A stretch of 64,000 nucleotides of DNA from NCBI RefSeq assembly GCF_021130785.1, contig NC_060214.1, positions 45,119,001-45,183,000 on the forward strand, written 5' to 3'. The stretch comes from Homalodisca vitripennis. Its lineage: Eukaryota > Arthropoda > Insecta > Hemiptera > Cicadellidae. A program made the translations under genes and the position numbers. Positions 35,346 through 49,033 of the stretch are shown here, piece after piece; position 1 is the first letter of the stretch; every line of letters begins with the position of its first letter. Below the pieces are notes generated by a model that made no database searches, was not told where the DNA came from, and saw nothing but the letters and a program-made list of their open reading frames with translations.

Positions 35346-36636
35346 ATCATGGCTTGGTTATGTGCTAGAAAACACACTTATATTTTGATTACTATGACCC
35401 TGCAGGTCGAATCTTGTACAACCATAATACTGATTATGTGCATGCTATATCAATAACTGTTCAAGTAAATTAAAGTTGAAAAAAAAAACGATTTTGCTGT
35501 TGAGGAGCTCTTGCGTATTAATAAATATTATGTTTTGTTTAATTAAAAACAAATATATCGGGTTTCTTATTCTGTAGTGTAGTCTCAAGCTTCTAATGTA
35601 ATAAACATAATGTAACCAAAGAAGTTCTTAGTATTTAGAGTTTTGTCGTTCATAAATTATTAAATGTTTGTCACATTTTCCTTATAATAATTGTTCCATA
35701 TTTTAATATACATTCTTTTTACGAACCAATAATCTGTTGTGTTTCCGAAAAAATTTGAACACAATTTTTGTGTAGCATAGAATATATTTTAATAAATGTA
35801 TATTTGTTTAGTTGTATTGTTTATTGCCATAGTTATATTTTATTCATTTTATGCAATAAATAAATCTGATACTAATTAAAAATCGTGCTTTGGATATAAT
35901 TCGTCGAAGAAGATAAAACCACTCATTAGAGTCATGCCGTAGGACTGAGTTTCCATGAATTTCAATGATGTACTGTCATTAAGAGAAATTATGCACTTTT
36001 AAAGACAGATACTACGCAAAATGTATAATATATATGAGGTGGAAGGAAGTTCATATTTCTTTCAAAACGGGGTTTTCCTGTCAGAGGATTACACAATAAA
36101 GATAAAACACTACAGTGGGTTTGCAAGTGTACCTTGCACTTTGTTAAAAGTGAAATTCATTGTTTACGGTATCTCTCTCCATGGAGTTCTCAATTTGTCT
36201 GATCACTTGAAGTTAGTGTTTGTATGTCTTATGATCTTTCCTTAGAAAAGGGGAAAGTAACTTTCAAAATAGGTTTTTTGTACCAAACTATATGTCCATA
36301 TTAAAGTATGACTCACTTTTTGTAATCTACAAGTAAGGTAGTTTATGGGTTTTAATTTGAGCACTATAAGAAGTAAGGCTGGAATTGTGTAATTTGTGTA
36401 AACTTATTGCTCTTGAACATACAAAAATTAAATCTTATTGTTTTATAAGCAATGTTTTGTGTACAGTGATCTAGGAAATGATTTTAAAGCTATGAAAGCA
36501 TGTATTTTGATATCTACTCTTGATATTTAATTATTATATTTATAGAAATTCCATTTTTAACAGTACTATAGTTTAATAGTATCCAAGATTGATTGAATAT
36601 GTAAACTAGAACTACTTACATTGTATTGTACACGAA

Positions 36637-38202
36637 TCTAATATATATACAACCGCATGTGTAACTGACTGACTGACTCACTCACTCACGTATACTAATT
36701 CTAACCTACTTCCAGATGAGTTAGAGACTTGAAATTTGGTACACAGATAGCTTTCCACGTGTAACCACCAGGAAAATCCCGAAAAGTGAGAATTTTTCAT
36801 TTTCAACCCCTCAAAAAAAATTCCCAAAAAATCGCGCATTCTTCACCCCTGCAGGCATTTTTTGTAAGCCCGATAGCGGGCGAACCGTTGGAGCTAGCTC
36901 GGATCTGACGGAAAATTCATGGTCAGGAATGAAGTGAACTACAAAAAAGGTCTAATGACTTTTTGCTCTATCTTCCATGGTTAAGCGACAAAACGCTCGA
37001 ACATTTGAAAATTCCAGAGATTTTTTCGATAAAAATAATGTTTCAAGCCCGATAGCGGCCGAACCGTTGGTCGTAGCTCAAATCTGATTGACCCATCAAA
37101 TTAGCAAATTGCGCGATCTACAGAAAAGGTCCAGTAATCTTTTGCCCCTATCTCGATTGGTTTGGCCGAAAAACGTGATTATGTACAATTTTGTTGTAAC
37201 TTTTACGCGAAAACTTTGGTTTTTTGGGGTCGATAGCGGCGAAACCATTGGTCGGAGGTCCAAAATAAGACTAACGTTTTATTTAGGAAATAAGATGACC
37301 TACAAAAAAGGTCCAGTGACTTTTTACTATATTTCCCTTAGTTTGACCGCAAAACGCGATTAAGTGAAAATATTGGACATTTTCGCCTAAAAATTTACAT
37401 TCCGGGCTTGATAGCGGCTAAACGGTTGGTCGTAACTCAAAACAAATTTTAAACGGGATTTAGGAAATCACGTGATCTACAGAAAAGGTTCAGTGACTTC
37501 GGGAGTTGGCTGAGCGTTAGCTAAGCGTCAATAGTAGATAGGGACAGAGGAATATTTATTATGTTCACAGACACAATACCCTCTAAAAAAGGCCCAAGTG
37601 TGTCATTAACCCCCGGTAATATTTAACCCCCCCCCGGGGATTTCCTGGTATGACCTGATAACCTCCTGTACATTCAACCCCCTGATGTGTTAACCCCCCT
37701 GGTAACATTAAACCCCCCCAGGGAATTTCCTGCCATGACCTCATGTCCGAATTTTACCAGTCACCAAATCTCTTAACCCCCCCCCCCCCTGGGAAGATCC
37801 TGGTATGACCAGATAACCCCCTGGAGACTTATCCCCCGGTAACGTTAACCCCCCCCCCTGGGAATTTGTTCATATGACCAGACAATATGCTGACGAAATT
37901 AAACCCCCTCTTGTCTTAACCTCCTTAACATTAATCACCCACCCAGGGAATTTCTCGCCTTGACTAGATAGTCTCCTGGTGATATTAAACCCCCTGTTCG
38001 GACTTAAAATACTGCCTTGAGGTCGGTTTTTATTATGTTTATACTAAACAATTCAAGATAGCCTGACCCGTGCAGACTTTTCTCCCGAGCTCATTTCTGG
38101 CTAAACCATAGGTCGTAGATCAGATCTGAGGGCACAATCGAAAGAGAAAATTAAATTTTCGACAAGAAAGGTCCAGTCACTTTTTCTCGTATCTAACGGT
38201 TA
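36637..38202 (+). repeat. Helitron-like repeat, copy 1 (3' truncated)
   Basis: Starts TCTAATATATATACAACC after A, followed by ACTGACTGACTGACTCACTC and 'gacttgaaatttggtacac'. This layout (TC + TAATAT, short tandem tract, TGAAATTTG) parallels the Helitron at 12373. It contains four ~180 bp sub-repeats marked by 'gatagcgg' at 36872, 37051, 37232 and 37410, then a C-rich block (37609-37990) with repeated 'gggaatttcc'/'ttaaccccc'. Compared with copies 2 and 3 it stops early, within 'taacggtta', and the next base begins copy 2. It carries a few substitutions not shared by the other two. Chance frames only. Confidence 0.85.
37609..37990 (+). repeat. C-rich ~70-85 bp irregular sub-repeats
   Basis: Five degenerate units, each with 'gggaatttcc'-like sequence followed by 'tatgacc(a/t)gataac' and runs of 5-10 C after TTAA. 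Equivalent blocks lie at about 39175-39545 and 52203-52590. The C-run lengths vary between copies. Confidence 0.85.
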
Positions 38203-39966
38203 TCTAATATATATACAACCGCATGTGTAACTGACTGACTGACTCACTCACTCACGTATACTAATTCTAACCTACTTCCAGATGAGTTTAGAGACTTGAA
38301 ATTTGGTACACAGATAGCTTTCCACGTGTAACCACCAGGAAAATCCCGAAAAGTGAGAATTTTTCATTTTCAACCCCTCAAAAAAATTCCCAAAAAATCG
38401 CGCATTCTTCACCCCTGCAGGCATTTTTTGTAAGCCCGATAGCGGGCGAACCGTTGGAGCTAGCTCGGATCTGACGGAAAATTCATGGTCAGGAATGAAG
38501 TGAACTACAAAAAAAAGGTCTAATGACTTTTTGCTCTATCTTCCATGGTTAAGCGACAAAACGCTCGAACATTTTGAAATTCCAGAGATTTTTTCGATAA
38601 AAATAATGTTTCAAGCCCGATAGCGGCCGAACCGTTGGTCGTAGCTCAAATCTGATTGACCCATCAAATTAGCAAATTGCGCGATCTACAGAAAAGGTCC
38701 AGTAATCTTTTTGCCCTATCTCGATTGGTTTGGCCGAAAAACCGTGATTATGTACAATTTTGTTGTAACTTTTACGCGAAACTTTTGTTTTTGGGGTCGA
38801 TAGCGGCGAAACCATTGGTCGGAGGTCAAAATAAGACTAACGTTTTATTTAGGAAATAAGATGACCTACAAAAAAAGGTCCAGTGACTTTTTACTATATT
38901 TCCTTAGTTTGACCGCAAAACGCGATTAAGTGAAAAATATTTGGACATTTTCGCCTAAAAATTTACATTCCGGGCTTGATAGCGGCTAAACGGTTGGTCG
39001 TAACTCAAAACAAATTTTTAAACGGGATTTAGGAAATCACGTGATCTACAGAAAAGGTTCAGTGACTTCGGGAGTTGGGCCTGAGCGTTAGCTAAGCGTC
39101 AATAGTAGATAGGGACAGAGGAATATTTATTATGTTCACAGACACAATACCCTCTAAAAAAGGCCCAAGTGTGTCATTAACCCCGGTAATATTAACCCCC
39201 CCCCCGGGGATTTCCTGGTAATGACCTGATAACCTCCTGTACATTCAACCCCCTGATGTGTTAACCCCCTGGTAACATTAAACCCCCCCAGGGAATTTCC
39301 TGCCATGACCTCATGTCCGAATTTTACCAGTCACCAAATCTCTTAACCCCCCCCCCTGGGAAGATCCTGGTATGACCAGATAACCCCCTGGAGACTTATC
39401 CCCCGGTAACGTTAACCCCCCCTGGGAATTTGTTCATATGACCAGACAATATCCTGACGAAATTAAACCCCCTCTTGTCTTAACCTCCTTAACATTAATC
39501 ACCCACCCAGGGAATTTCTCGCCTTGACTAGATAGTCTCCTGAGTGATATTAAACCCCTGTTCGACTTAAAATACTGCCTTGAGGTCGGTTTTTATTATG
39601 TTATACTAAACAATTCAAGATAGCTGACCCGTGCAGACTTTTCTCCCGAGCTCATTTCTGGCTAAACCATAGGTCGTAGATCAGAACTGAGGGCACAATC
39701 GAAAGACAAAATTAAATTTCCAACAAGAAAGGTCCAGTCACACTTTTTGTCGTATCTCTAACGGTTTAACCGCAAAATGCCCTCAAAGTCAAAAGTTTTT
39801 ACGAATCCGGAAAAAAATCTATGAAAAAGGTCAATTTTTAAATCCCTTGTCATTTAACGTTAATGTCCGGACTTAACCAGTCACCGAATTCCGCTTATCC
39901 CCGAATTTTGCAAGCGTTTACTTTGGGGGCCTGGGGGCGTAGCCCCAGCGAGCCGAAGGCGAGTAC
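38203..39966 (+). repeat. Helitron-like repeat, copy 2 (full length)
   Basis: Begins TCTAATATATATACAACC directly after truncated copy 1, and repeats all its sub-blocks. It continues about 200 bp further to a GC-rich terminus with the hairpin CTGGGGGC-GTA-GCCCC (about 39931-39947) and 'gagccgaaggcgagtac'. A 3' hairpin is expected for Helitrons, but a CTRR end is not obvious, so the family assignment is tentative. It lies between the end of alpha and the start of beta. Confidence 0.8.
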
Positions 39967-41632
39967 CTTATAACTTATAACCTCTATTGTTGTCTCCTTC
40001 ATATAACAACAAATATTATTATAGCGTGCAATAAATGCAAATTAATATAATGGTCCATTTTATTATTTAATATGCTGATATAATCTGTGCGTTAGCGAAG
40101 TATATAATTTTGGGAGGGGAGTTTTCTCTTTTATTTTTCTTCTTTTCCGTTTTATTGTTTGTCTGCCCGCAGGATTCTCGAGATTGCAATGAGATATAGG
40201 CTTTTAATTCTGCATGCAACTTCAACGGTGTTTTTCATGTAACATTTGGTCAATCGTAGTGTTAGTTAAAAATGCATATTTTTACAAGTTTTTGAGTTAT
40301 TCTCAATCGAAATGTTTTTTATCACATGTTGGCGTGTAAAAATTATTATTATTACATGGTAATTAGCTTTTTATACGTGTCAAATTACACACACACACGC
40401 GGTCACACATATGAAGTGCCTAGTTACATTTTTACTATCTGAAACTGTAATAAATAATGGCTTTTCGTAATAAAAGTAACATTGCAGCATCGCATTAAAT
40501 TCTAAAATGAGGAAGTTAACCGTTAGCCAAACATGAGAAAGAGGGGATTGATGATGAGATGGTGGATACTAAGTACATTTCTTAATTAGAAAAAATAATA
40601 AAATGCCAACAAATAGACTACAAATTGGAAATTTCTTTCACAGTTTCGTAATTATACTAATTAAAAAAATTCATAACATAGAGAGTAGATTATGTCAATA
40701 CGAAAGAAACTGATCATTAGCCGTGTTGGTTTAGATTAGTTAAAAATGGAAGGTTATTAAAACAGCCAAAAAACATTAAGTGATTTAATGATTCCATACA
40801 CACGTATGGAATCGTGTCAGTTAATCAGATATATCCCCTTTTAATCGTGACGTTCAGTTTCTTAGATATGGTCTGACCGTAATATAAGTTTTATTATTTA
40901 GTTATTTGTATCTTTTAGTCCCTTGAAAAGTATATCAAGCTAACTATAAACATGTAAACATGAAAAATAATTTTCTGTTACACATTTAAACTCTTTCTAT
41001 TACCTTCAATTTTGATTCCTACCAAAACTGTCTTACCAAGATAAAGATCAACTCCTTTTTTAAGACAAAATTTAATAATTCTTCTATAGGTTTCAAGAAC
41101 CAATGGCTACGTATTTTACAAATGCTAATATTAAACTTTTTTCAAGAATATTTAATCTAAGGAAACATTTTTACAGCTTTTGTGATTGACTAATACCCTT
41201 ACTTGAAAATAAAAAAAGTATATCCTGATTTAATATAGAGTATAATACTAGGAAATTAAGAGGAATAATAACATGATTGTGCAAATATAGAGAGAAAAGC
41301 GGTGGGTGTTTACTAGTAGATAAGTGAATGGAAATACAAATCAATCACAGCCACATTTCTAAGATTTATGATAATTACTTAACTACGTGTTGACGTGTTT
41401 TATGAAATTTGACATATTGCCTTGTAAATAGCCTTCAATAGGTTGTGAAGTAATTTATCTATATTTATTAACATTTTTCTTCACAAATGAACGTAATGAA
41501 GTCTCTGGTCTATACAAGTTAGTATGAAAGGTGTAGGAGGCTGTTAGATCGTTACTACGTCATCCCATTACCTCTAGATCTATTACCTACTTGGAGACTA
41601 TTAAATATTCAAGCACAATGTGTAGCGTATCC

Positions 41633-41677
41633 ACCTGCCGCTAAAACACTTGGGATTACGGCAGGTAAAAGTACCTG
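41633..41677 (+). other. Competing hairpins, beta copy
   Basis: ACCTGCCG (41633-41640) can pair with CGGCAGGT (41659-41666), while CAGGTA (41662-41667) can pair with TACCTG (41672-41677). The central arm is shared, so the two stems exclude each other. Both stems are kept in the gamma copy at 48987-49033 in spite of sequence change. Confidence 0.65.
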
Positions 41678-42564
41678 TCATTTATAGAGACGAAAATGTT
41701 ACATGGCTCTAGTACTTAAATGGTTTTACAGTGTTTAATTAATATCGAAAGTATAATATAATCATAAATAATATTATTTTTTCGGGTAAATATAATTACT
41801 GGTTATTAACGAATAATTTTCTCAGTAGGCGAAATGTTCCAAGAAAGAAATTATATAAAAGAGGCTATGAGCCACGACACGTTAATGATAATACACACTT
41901 AAATTAGATTTGTACTATCGTGCAATAAAATAGTTCAATATTTTAGAAATGATTAATTATTTATAAATAAGTTTATTTTTCATAATTATTATTGAGATAC
42001 AATAGGATTTTACCGAACTTATGTTGAAATATATGTCGTCTTTAGTGAAAAAATCAGTAACGCAACGTTTTTCTTTATAGTTTTACTTTTATATTTATAA
42101 ATAATAGTAGTTTAGGTTGGTATTCTTTATTATACTGTAGTATTTAGAATTGTTATACATTTTATGTAATTACTGAAGATTACTTGGAGTTTTAAATCCA
42201 CGCTTATAATTTCGTCTTTTTAACTATATGCTTTAGCCGCTTGTTGAGAAAATTGTTAAATAACGTGCTGCAATTTTTATTTCTTTTATTGTTTAATGTG
42301 GAAGTCACATTTTATATATTTTATTTTAGAGTGAAATTTGATGCTCATGAAAGTATTTTGTTTCTGTAAGAGATAGGAAAACATAAATCGCATTTTTCTT
42401 ATCGTCGCAGGGCATTTTTTTTTTATTTTTTTTTATTTACTTGTGTAAATTTTGTTGCTGTGTTATTTTTGTTTCATACTTTTTATTATACCTTTTATTA
42501 TACCTTTTTGAAAACGGCAAAGCCGAAATATTAAAGGAAATTTAAACTAAGAAGTCTAATTTGT

Positions 42565-42566
<2 letters not shown>

Positions 42567-42650
<84 letters not shown>
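42567..42650 (+). repeat. Compound (TA)n(TG)n microsatellite
   Basis: About 22 TA units followed by about 18 GT units. The counterpart in copy B (55613-55689) has about three fewer TA units. Confidence 0.97.
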
Positions 42651-42652
<2 letters not shown>

Positions 42653-45600
42653 ATGTATATGTGCATATATATATATAGGGCATGTGCTCTCTAGGGCAAT
42701 GGTATTTTTAAAGTAGGTCAATATCACTGAGCTTGTTCAATGTCTAGTTTAAAAACATTCTCTTTAAAAAGGCTCCTTTGAAATATATAAATTTTATATT
42801 CATTTTCAATTATTTACGGCTTTGGATTAGCTACTGAACACACTGTTCTGTCGAATTTTAGAAAGAGATGGTTTGAAATATTTCTCACAAAAATAACCTA
42901 GAAAAAGGCGTAAAGTCCTACCCGTGACAGGACTAACAGAGTATTATCTAAATTAATAAGTCATGTGCTAATGTATAGTAGACAAATTTATTTATACGTA
43001 ATATAACTCATCTACATGACGGTAATATTAAGTTTGATTACCCTATTTGTTGTACATAATGGTACACTGGTTTTGTGCAATAAGATAACAATGAGTCCAA
43101 GGAAAGTACATTAAAGACAAAGTACGGTTTGTGATTAAGATTGTCCCTAGTTTGTAAACCAAGACAATAACCACCCAGGAAGCCCAGTTCTCAGTTTAGC
43201 AAATGTCTTCATTACAATCTGATACTGTCATAATTGTACTGATCTCATCTCCAGGTGCCCTCTATTGTTTTTCTCTAAAAACCTAATATATATATATGGA
43301 AGAATGGATGAATTCTTTTGCATGATATGTATAGTTACAAGAACCTGCTTACAACGTGTTTATTTAAATGAATTTTTATTTATATTATTTAATTCTATTA
43401 TACATGTCTTTTATTTTGAATCGACACTGGCGTAAACACACAGAATATAACAGGTATATAAACATTATCTGTAGAGTTTCAGACATACTCAGAGAATTCT
43501 TTAAGATCTAAAATGGATTTTCAACGATATCGTAAGCACAACCAACTTATTTTCGTGTGAAAAACGACTCTCTCGACTTATGATAATGACATAATCAATA
43601 TCGAGAGGAAATTTGGCTTGTTCGCGATCCTTTCCTAGAGACTGTATCTCGCATACATGTTAATTACGTTACGTATATACTTAAAATTTACGTTAAAACA
43701 TATATACTTACAACAAATAACAAGGACTGAGTTTCCACATATTTCAATGATTTATTGCCTTGACAGACAAGATGCACTTCTCTAAGACACATAGATCACA
43801 GGATCTTTAAGAGATATGAGGTGGAAAGAAGTTCATATTTCAAGACGGGTTTGTCCTGTCATAGGATCACGCGATAAGGATGAAACACGACAGTGGGTTT
43901 ACAAAGTGCTTCTGCTTAAAAGTGAAATTCGGTGTTTACAGCATCTATCTCCTTGAAGTATTCTATTTGTCTGATTACTTGAAGTCAATTTTGGTTTGTC
44001 CTATAATATATTCCTTAGTAAAGGAAGGAAAGTAACTTCCAAAATAAATGTTTTCATATTAAATTACATGTCGTTAAAAAAGCATAACTCTTTTTTTATC
44101 TGCAAGTATGATTATAACTTATAATTTAAGCACTATTAGAAGTATGGCTGCACTTTTTTATTTGTGTTATTGTATATTTTATTTGCATATAAAATTAAAT
44201 ATTTATTAAAAATATATCATGTAATTTCTTTTTAAAACAATCAGTTTTTATGTAACTAAGGAAATAGTGTTTAGTAAATGTAATATGGGACAATGTCTAA
44301 AAAACTAATAAAAAAATTTTTTACTACAAAATTTAGTTTACTAAAACATCTTAATATTATTATGAAGTCAATGATATGTAATGGGGAAGATTTTCTTTAG
44401 TTAATATAAGCAAGATTAGTTTTGTGAGAAATTGTTTCTCTGCAGTGAGCTAGGAAACTAATGTAAAGCTACTGAAACATGTAATTCGACCTCTACTCTT
44501 GATATGTAAACTAGTTCTCTTTATGGCAATTCCATTTTGTTCAATAGTATCCTAGATTGACTAAATATATAAACTAGAACAACTAACTTCGTGTTGTACA
44601 TGAATTAATAACCAAGGCAGATTTTCCCCTCCCTATCATCAGGAACAACAGCCATAGCACGCAATGAATGTAAGTACTTATCAACGTCAAGTTGCATAAT
44701 GGTAACACTCACTCAATAAGGGCACTAGCCAATATTTTTTACTTTTATATGTAACTATGATGCCATCGAGAAAATCGTAGCATAAACAATTTTTTTAACT
44801 AACAAACTACAATCATCTGAAATAAAATCTGGAATTATGACACGTGCAGGCTAAACATTAACAACATATCTGGATAACGATTTCAACTATATAATTCGTT
44901 TAAATATTACATAAATCTTAATTTTATATTTAAATATGAAATAGTTCAATGATGTTCATCCGTGGGAATGGGATAAGCATTATTGTAACTCATTACTCCT
45001 CATTAGCCTGGCCGAATTTCCTATTGGAATTTATTTTCTTTATACTAACCAAAAAAATTTTTAGAGTTAAATATGTAATTTGACAGCTTGAAATTGTATA
45101 TATAACTGCAACAGTTTTTGTTATGTAACAGAGGGACAAGCATATCTTTAGGCAGTTAAATATGTTTACTTTCATATTTTTGTTATTTTTTCTGAATCTA
45201 AATTTTTAAAATGACATATTAACATATAAAACTTATTACTACTTATATCAAAGAGTACTATATAATAGCACTCCTTGGAAACATTTAGATTAGCAGTGTA
45301 TGCCGGTAGCGTAAATAAAAACAACATTCTTTACGATTACTTATTGTCATAAATGTAAAAATACGAAGATATAATGCCCAGCTATATTTTAAATGTTTAT
45401 AACTTTGTTGAGCAATACATTTCGTTATGAAAAAAATAGAAGTAATATTATGGCTTCCAATTATACTAAAAAAGCAAGCAAGTTGGTCGGCGGCCAGAAT
45501 GGTTTCAAATACAGGGATGAAAGTGAGGGTCGTTGATAATATGGTGGAAACAGCATCGCTCTATTTTTTTAACATGGTGCAGAAAGCTTAGAACAATAAC

Positions 45601-47152
45601 TATCTCACTACCATTAGTAATACGTTAAGGCTATTTTAATATAATAAAAATAAATAAATACTCTTAGTTGTATATCTATTTCGGTAATAAATATCAGGAA
45701 ATGTGACTATCACATAAGTTCCTTAAATTCAAAAATTTATCATTCCATCTCATTGAAATAGTGAGAAATTTCTGTCATGGTTTCGTAAATCTAAGATACA
45801 ATATTTTTCGTAACATATAAAGTACATTATATCAATAACAGGTTTCTTTTAAATTTTATTTTTACATATACTAAACAACAGGTAATATTTTTACAAATAA
45901 TTTCTTACCGCCCATATTAACATATTATCACTGAAAATATTTTCAAATCCATACTTTTTTCCACTGGCGGGCATTTGAAATATAGAATAACTAGTAATAC
46001 AAATTTAAGGATAGTAAAATTTGATTGAGTTCCTCCCAAACTCATAATCTGATGAAATGAGTACAATTGAGGATAATAGAGCTAGGATGTTAATTTTAAC
46101 ATTTTTTTTTAAATTTCCTGGGTGTAGGTAATAATAACACTTGGCAATAAAACTCTACGCAAATTTGATAACTAATAAAAATTGCTATAATTTTTAACAT
46201 TCCCCGAATTCCTTGTAAAGGGTTTATAATTTGCTCATAAATTGACGTAAAAAATGAGTCAATCAACTAACAAAATGTTAAGATCCAAATATGTAAAGGC
46301 TATTTGCCTTCAGCAGAGTGGATCAATTTGCAGTTTATTAGCACACACCTCTTGAAATCGATATTAGAATTTTCTTCCATAAGAACTGATCGTCATCCGT
46401 ACTTTTTAAGGGTAAATAAAAACGGGAGGGTATTAAAAAAGCTAAATATAATAAGCTATAAATTTCTTCGTAGATTGTAATTTTCTTAGCCTATTTTCGT
46501 CAAGCAAACCGCTACACGTAAATACGCTTGGATTAAGTGTGTAATCAGATGTATCCCCTTAATTGGTGACTTTCAGATTTTGAGATATGGTCTGAAAATG
46601 ATGTAAGTGTTATTATTTGTATCTTTTGGTCACTTGAAAATTATGTCAAGCTAAGTGTAAACATAATAAAAAATACTTTTTTTATCATAATTTAGCACTT
46701 TAATATACTTCCATTTTTAATCCCACGAAAATTAGAGCGGCTAAGGATCTCCTCTTTCTTATTAGAAAATCTAATTACTCTTCATTTCAAGAACCACATG
46801 TTTTGTTGTTAAATTATGAAATTTGTCTTTCGGCTCATGGACTAAAAAATACTGATTGCGTATTTAATAAATTAATACTATTTCAAAATCTGTTTAGTAA
46901 TCTTATCTATGGATAAAATGTTACAACTTTCATAAATGACTAATACTCTTGTTAGTAAATAAATAAGATAATTCCTTGTGTTATTTAGAATATAGTACTA
47001 GGAAATGAAGTGGAATATTAAAACTATAGAATAAAGATAGCGAGAGAAGCGTTGGGTATTATCTAGTTGCTTAGTAATAGGAAATTTGAAGCAGTCATAT
47101 CAGCATTTCTGAGCTAAAAGGCTAATTCTTTAACTTTGTGTTGACGTGTTTT

Positions 47153-48754
47153 AATAGAGACAAGGAATATTGTCACCAATTAAAAGTTTTCAAAGTCTCA
47201 CTAATTATATAAACTTGAGCAAAACAATTTAATTTGAGTTTGTGTTTTCAGGTTTATCTTGTTAGCTTCTTTCTTAATTTGCTAACAAAACTTGACTATA
47301 ATAAAGTAAACCTTACGGGTTATGAACAACGTATATTATGAGATTGTTCTAATATAATTAAAACTAAAACTAAAAGCCTACCTGTAGAAAAGGCGTTGTC
47401 TAACTCGATACATAGCTCTCTAGTGAGGATTCCTATAATAAATTTAACGATATTCCTATATAACATAACTGACAAGTATTGCCAAACAATTTAAAAGCAG
47501 TTTATAATAATTTCCCTCTCTTGGTGGTTATATCTTCTTTTCTTTAATGTAGGGCTACAGTAAAATAGTAATAGGAAAGCAATATGGTAAACAAGATATA
47601 AATATAGTATTAGGCTTATTTTACTAAAGTATTAAAAATGCAAAAACATAATAGATAGTAAAATAAATTGATAAATATTTTGTAAAGTTATAATGTAGAT
47701 TAATACTCAAAAAAGTCTTAAAAATGCTATCCTGCAAAGCTGACTGCATAATAATCATACATGGATCCTAAGATCTCTTACTCGTGCATCTATCTACATC
47801 CAGTCTACCCATAATCACGATTTCATCTAAATACGCAACGTATATATATTTAATAATAACAGATGACAAATTCCAGATTTTTTGAATGAAAATAAAAAAA
47901 ACACCCATGTGGATTTTAAATACATATTTATTCTTTTTATAATATAAATAAGACTACTAGTTCACATTAAACAATTTTAATAAATTTCTTGCCACGCAAA
48001 TAATTTAATCGTTGCACAGACATCTGGCTATAGAAAATTACAGAACACGGATACTTTCTTCACTGCAGTTGCAAAATTTTTCGTAATTATTTTATTAATT
48101 TACTTTAAACGACATGTCGTTACATTTATTATGCAATTTTCAAAAACTAACCATTAATGTAAAATCCTTTATTTTTATTCAATTTATGTGATTGTTTCAT
48201 TTAGTCATCTATAAATAGTGCAATATCCATTTTGATTTTTGTATGGTTGATCCATTTAAAATATGGTTGATAGATGTTTAAGGGAGTCAAAGTGAAATGT
48301 GTTATAATACAAAACACATTCATTCATAAATATGAAATCGTGAGTTCATTTATAATAGCCAACTTTAATTATGTTTTAATACAAATACATGCATACATAC
48401 GGTATGTACATACGGTATCACAAAATTCAAACTATATATAACGAAATTTATTAAACAAAACCATAGAAAATATACTGTCTTTACCATATGTGTAAAATAT
48501 TGTATAATTATCCTTTATATTGGCTCATTGTAAACAAACAAACACATGTTTCTAAAAATATTATTTTACAACTTATTCAATGATTATTCCTAGTCTTCTA
48601 TTGCTTTTTCTAATAAACCAGAAATGTAAACTGTTATTTATATATCCTCAAATTCAATAGATCCACAAGTGCATTTCACTCGGCTGCAACAGGAAAGAAC
48701 CTCTAAAATATACCTCAAGAGTTTTTAAATACTCTTTGTATATAAGGTAGTTAT
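47153..48754 (+). other. 1.6 kb insertion present in gamma, absent from beta
   Basis: Beta reads 'ttgacgtgtttTATGAAATTtgacatattgcc'-like sequence continuously at 41390-41420. Gamma has the same left part ending at 47152 and the same right part starting at 48755. The ends are AATAGAGACAAGG and AGGTAGTTATT, with no clear inverted repeats or duplicated target. No coding frame was seen inside. Copy B has it at about 60190-61791. Confidence 0.7.
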
Positions 48755-48986
48755 TATGAAATTGTGACATATTGCCTTATCAATAGCCTTCAGTAGGTTG
48801 TAAAATTAGAGTTATGTACATTTTATGTACATGTTTCTTCACAAATATACTACTACTCGTATATCATGTCTCAAGGCGTTTGTAGAGAGGTATAGGAAGT
48901 TCTTAGTTCATTACTACGTTAGCCCTTTATATCTAGACTTATTACCTACTTGGAAACTATTAAATATTCAAACACAAAGTGTTTCC

Positions 48987-49033
48987 ACCTGTCACTAAAA
49001 CACTCTGGAACTTATGGCAGGTAAAATTACCTG
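48987..49033 (+). other. Competing hairpins, gamma copy
   Basis: ACCTGTCA (48987-48994) with TGGCAGGT (49015-49022), or CAGGTAA (49018-49024) with TTACCTG (49027-49033). Relative to beta, one G-C pair has become A-T on both sides and one C-G has become T-G, so the first stem still pairs as RNA. The second stem is one pair longer. Confidence 0.65.

Larger units (their letters stand above)
34255..36636 (+). repeat. Diverged non-coding unit, alpha (partial)
   Basis: Collinear with parts of beta and gamma downstream. Three blocks are clear. At 34280-34560 is 'ttagtttgcaaaccaagaca ... ctctattgtttgtctctag' (also 43030-43290 and 50320-50580). At 34665-34800 is 'ctacgatatcgtaagc' (also about 43510 and 50832). 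At 35940-36260 is 'actgagtttcca ... gatatgaggtgg'-like sequence (also 43725-44040). Substitutions and indels are frequent, so these are old copies. No frame is conserved across copies, so I regard the unit as non-coding. Left limit uncertain. Confidence 0.8.
39967..44610 (+). repeat. Diverged non-coding unit, beta
   Basis: Runs from the end of the Helitron-like repeat to 'gttgtacatgaattaata'. It is collinear with gamma: 'gcgtgcaataaatgcaa' (about 40024) with 'gcacgcaatgaatgtaa' (44657), 'aatcagatatatcccctt' (40824) with 46543, and 'gacatattgcct' (41411) with 48766. Its end matches the end of alpha ('gtacacgaat' at 36628). Long frames are absent. Confidence 0.8.

Noticed and set aside
37609..37990. 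TTAACCCCC runs as telomere-like repeats
   Set aside because: Insect telomeres are usually (TTAGG)n; the runs are irregular in length and embedded in a ~70-85 bp sub-repeat.
42542..42727. 61-codon minus-strand frame over the TA/TG microsatellite
   Set aside because: Low-complexity translation of a microsatellite.
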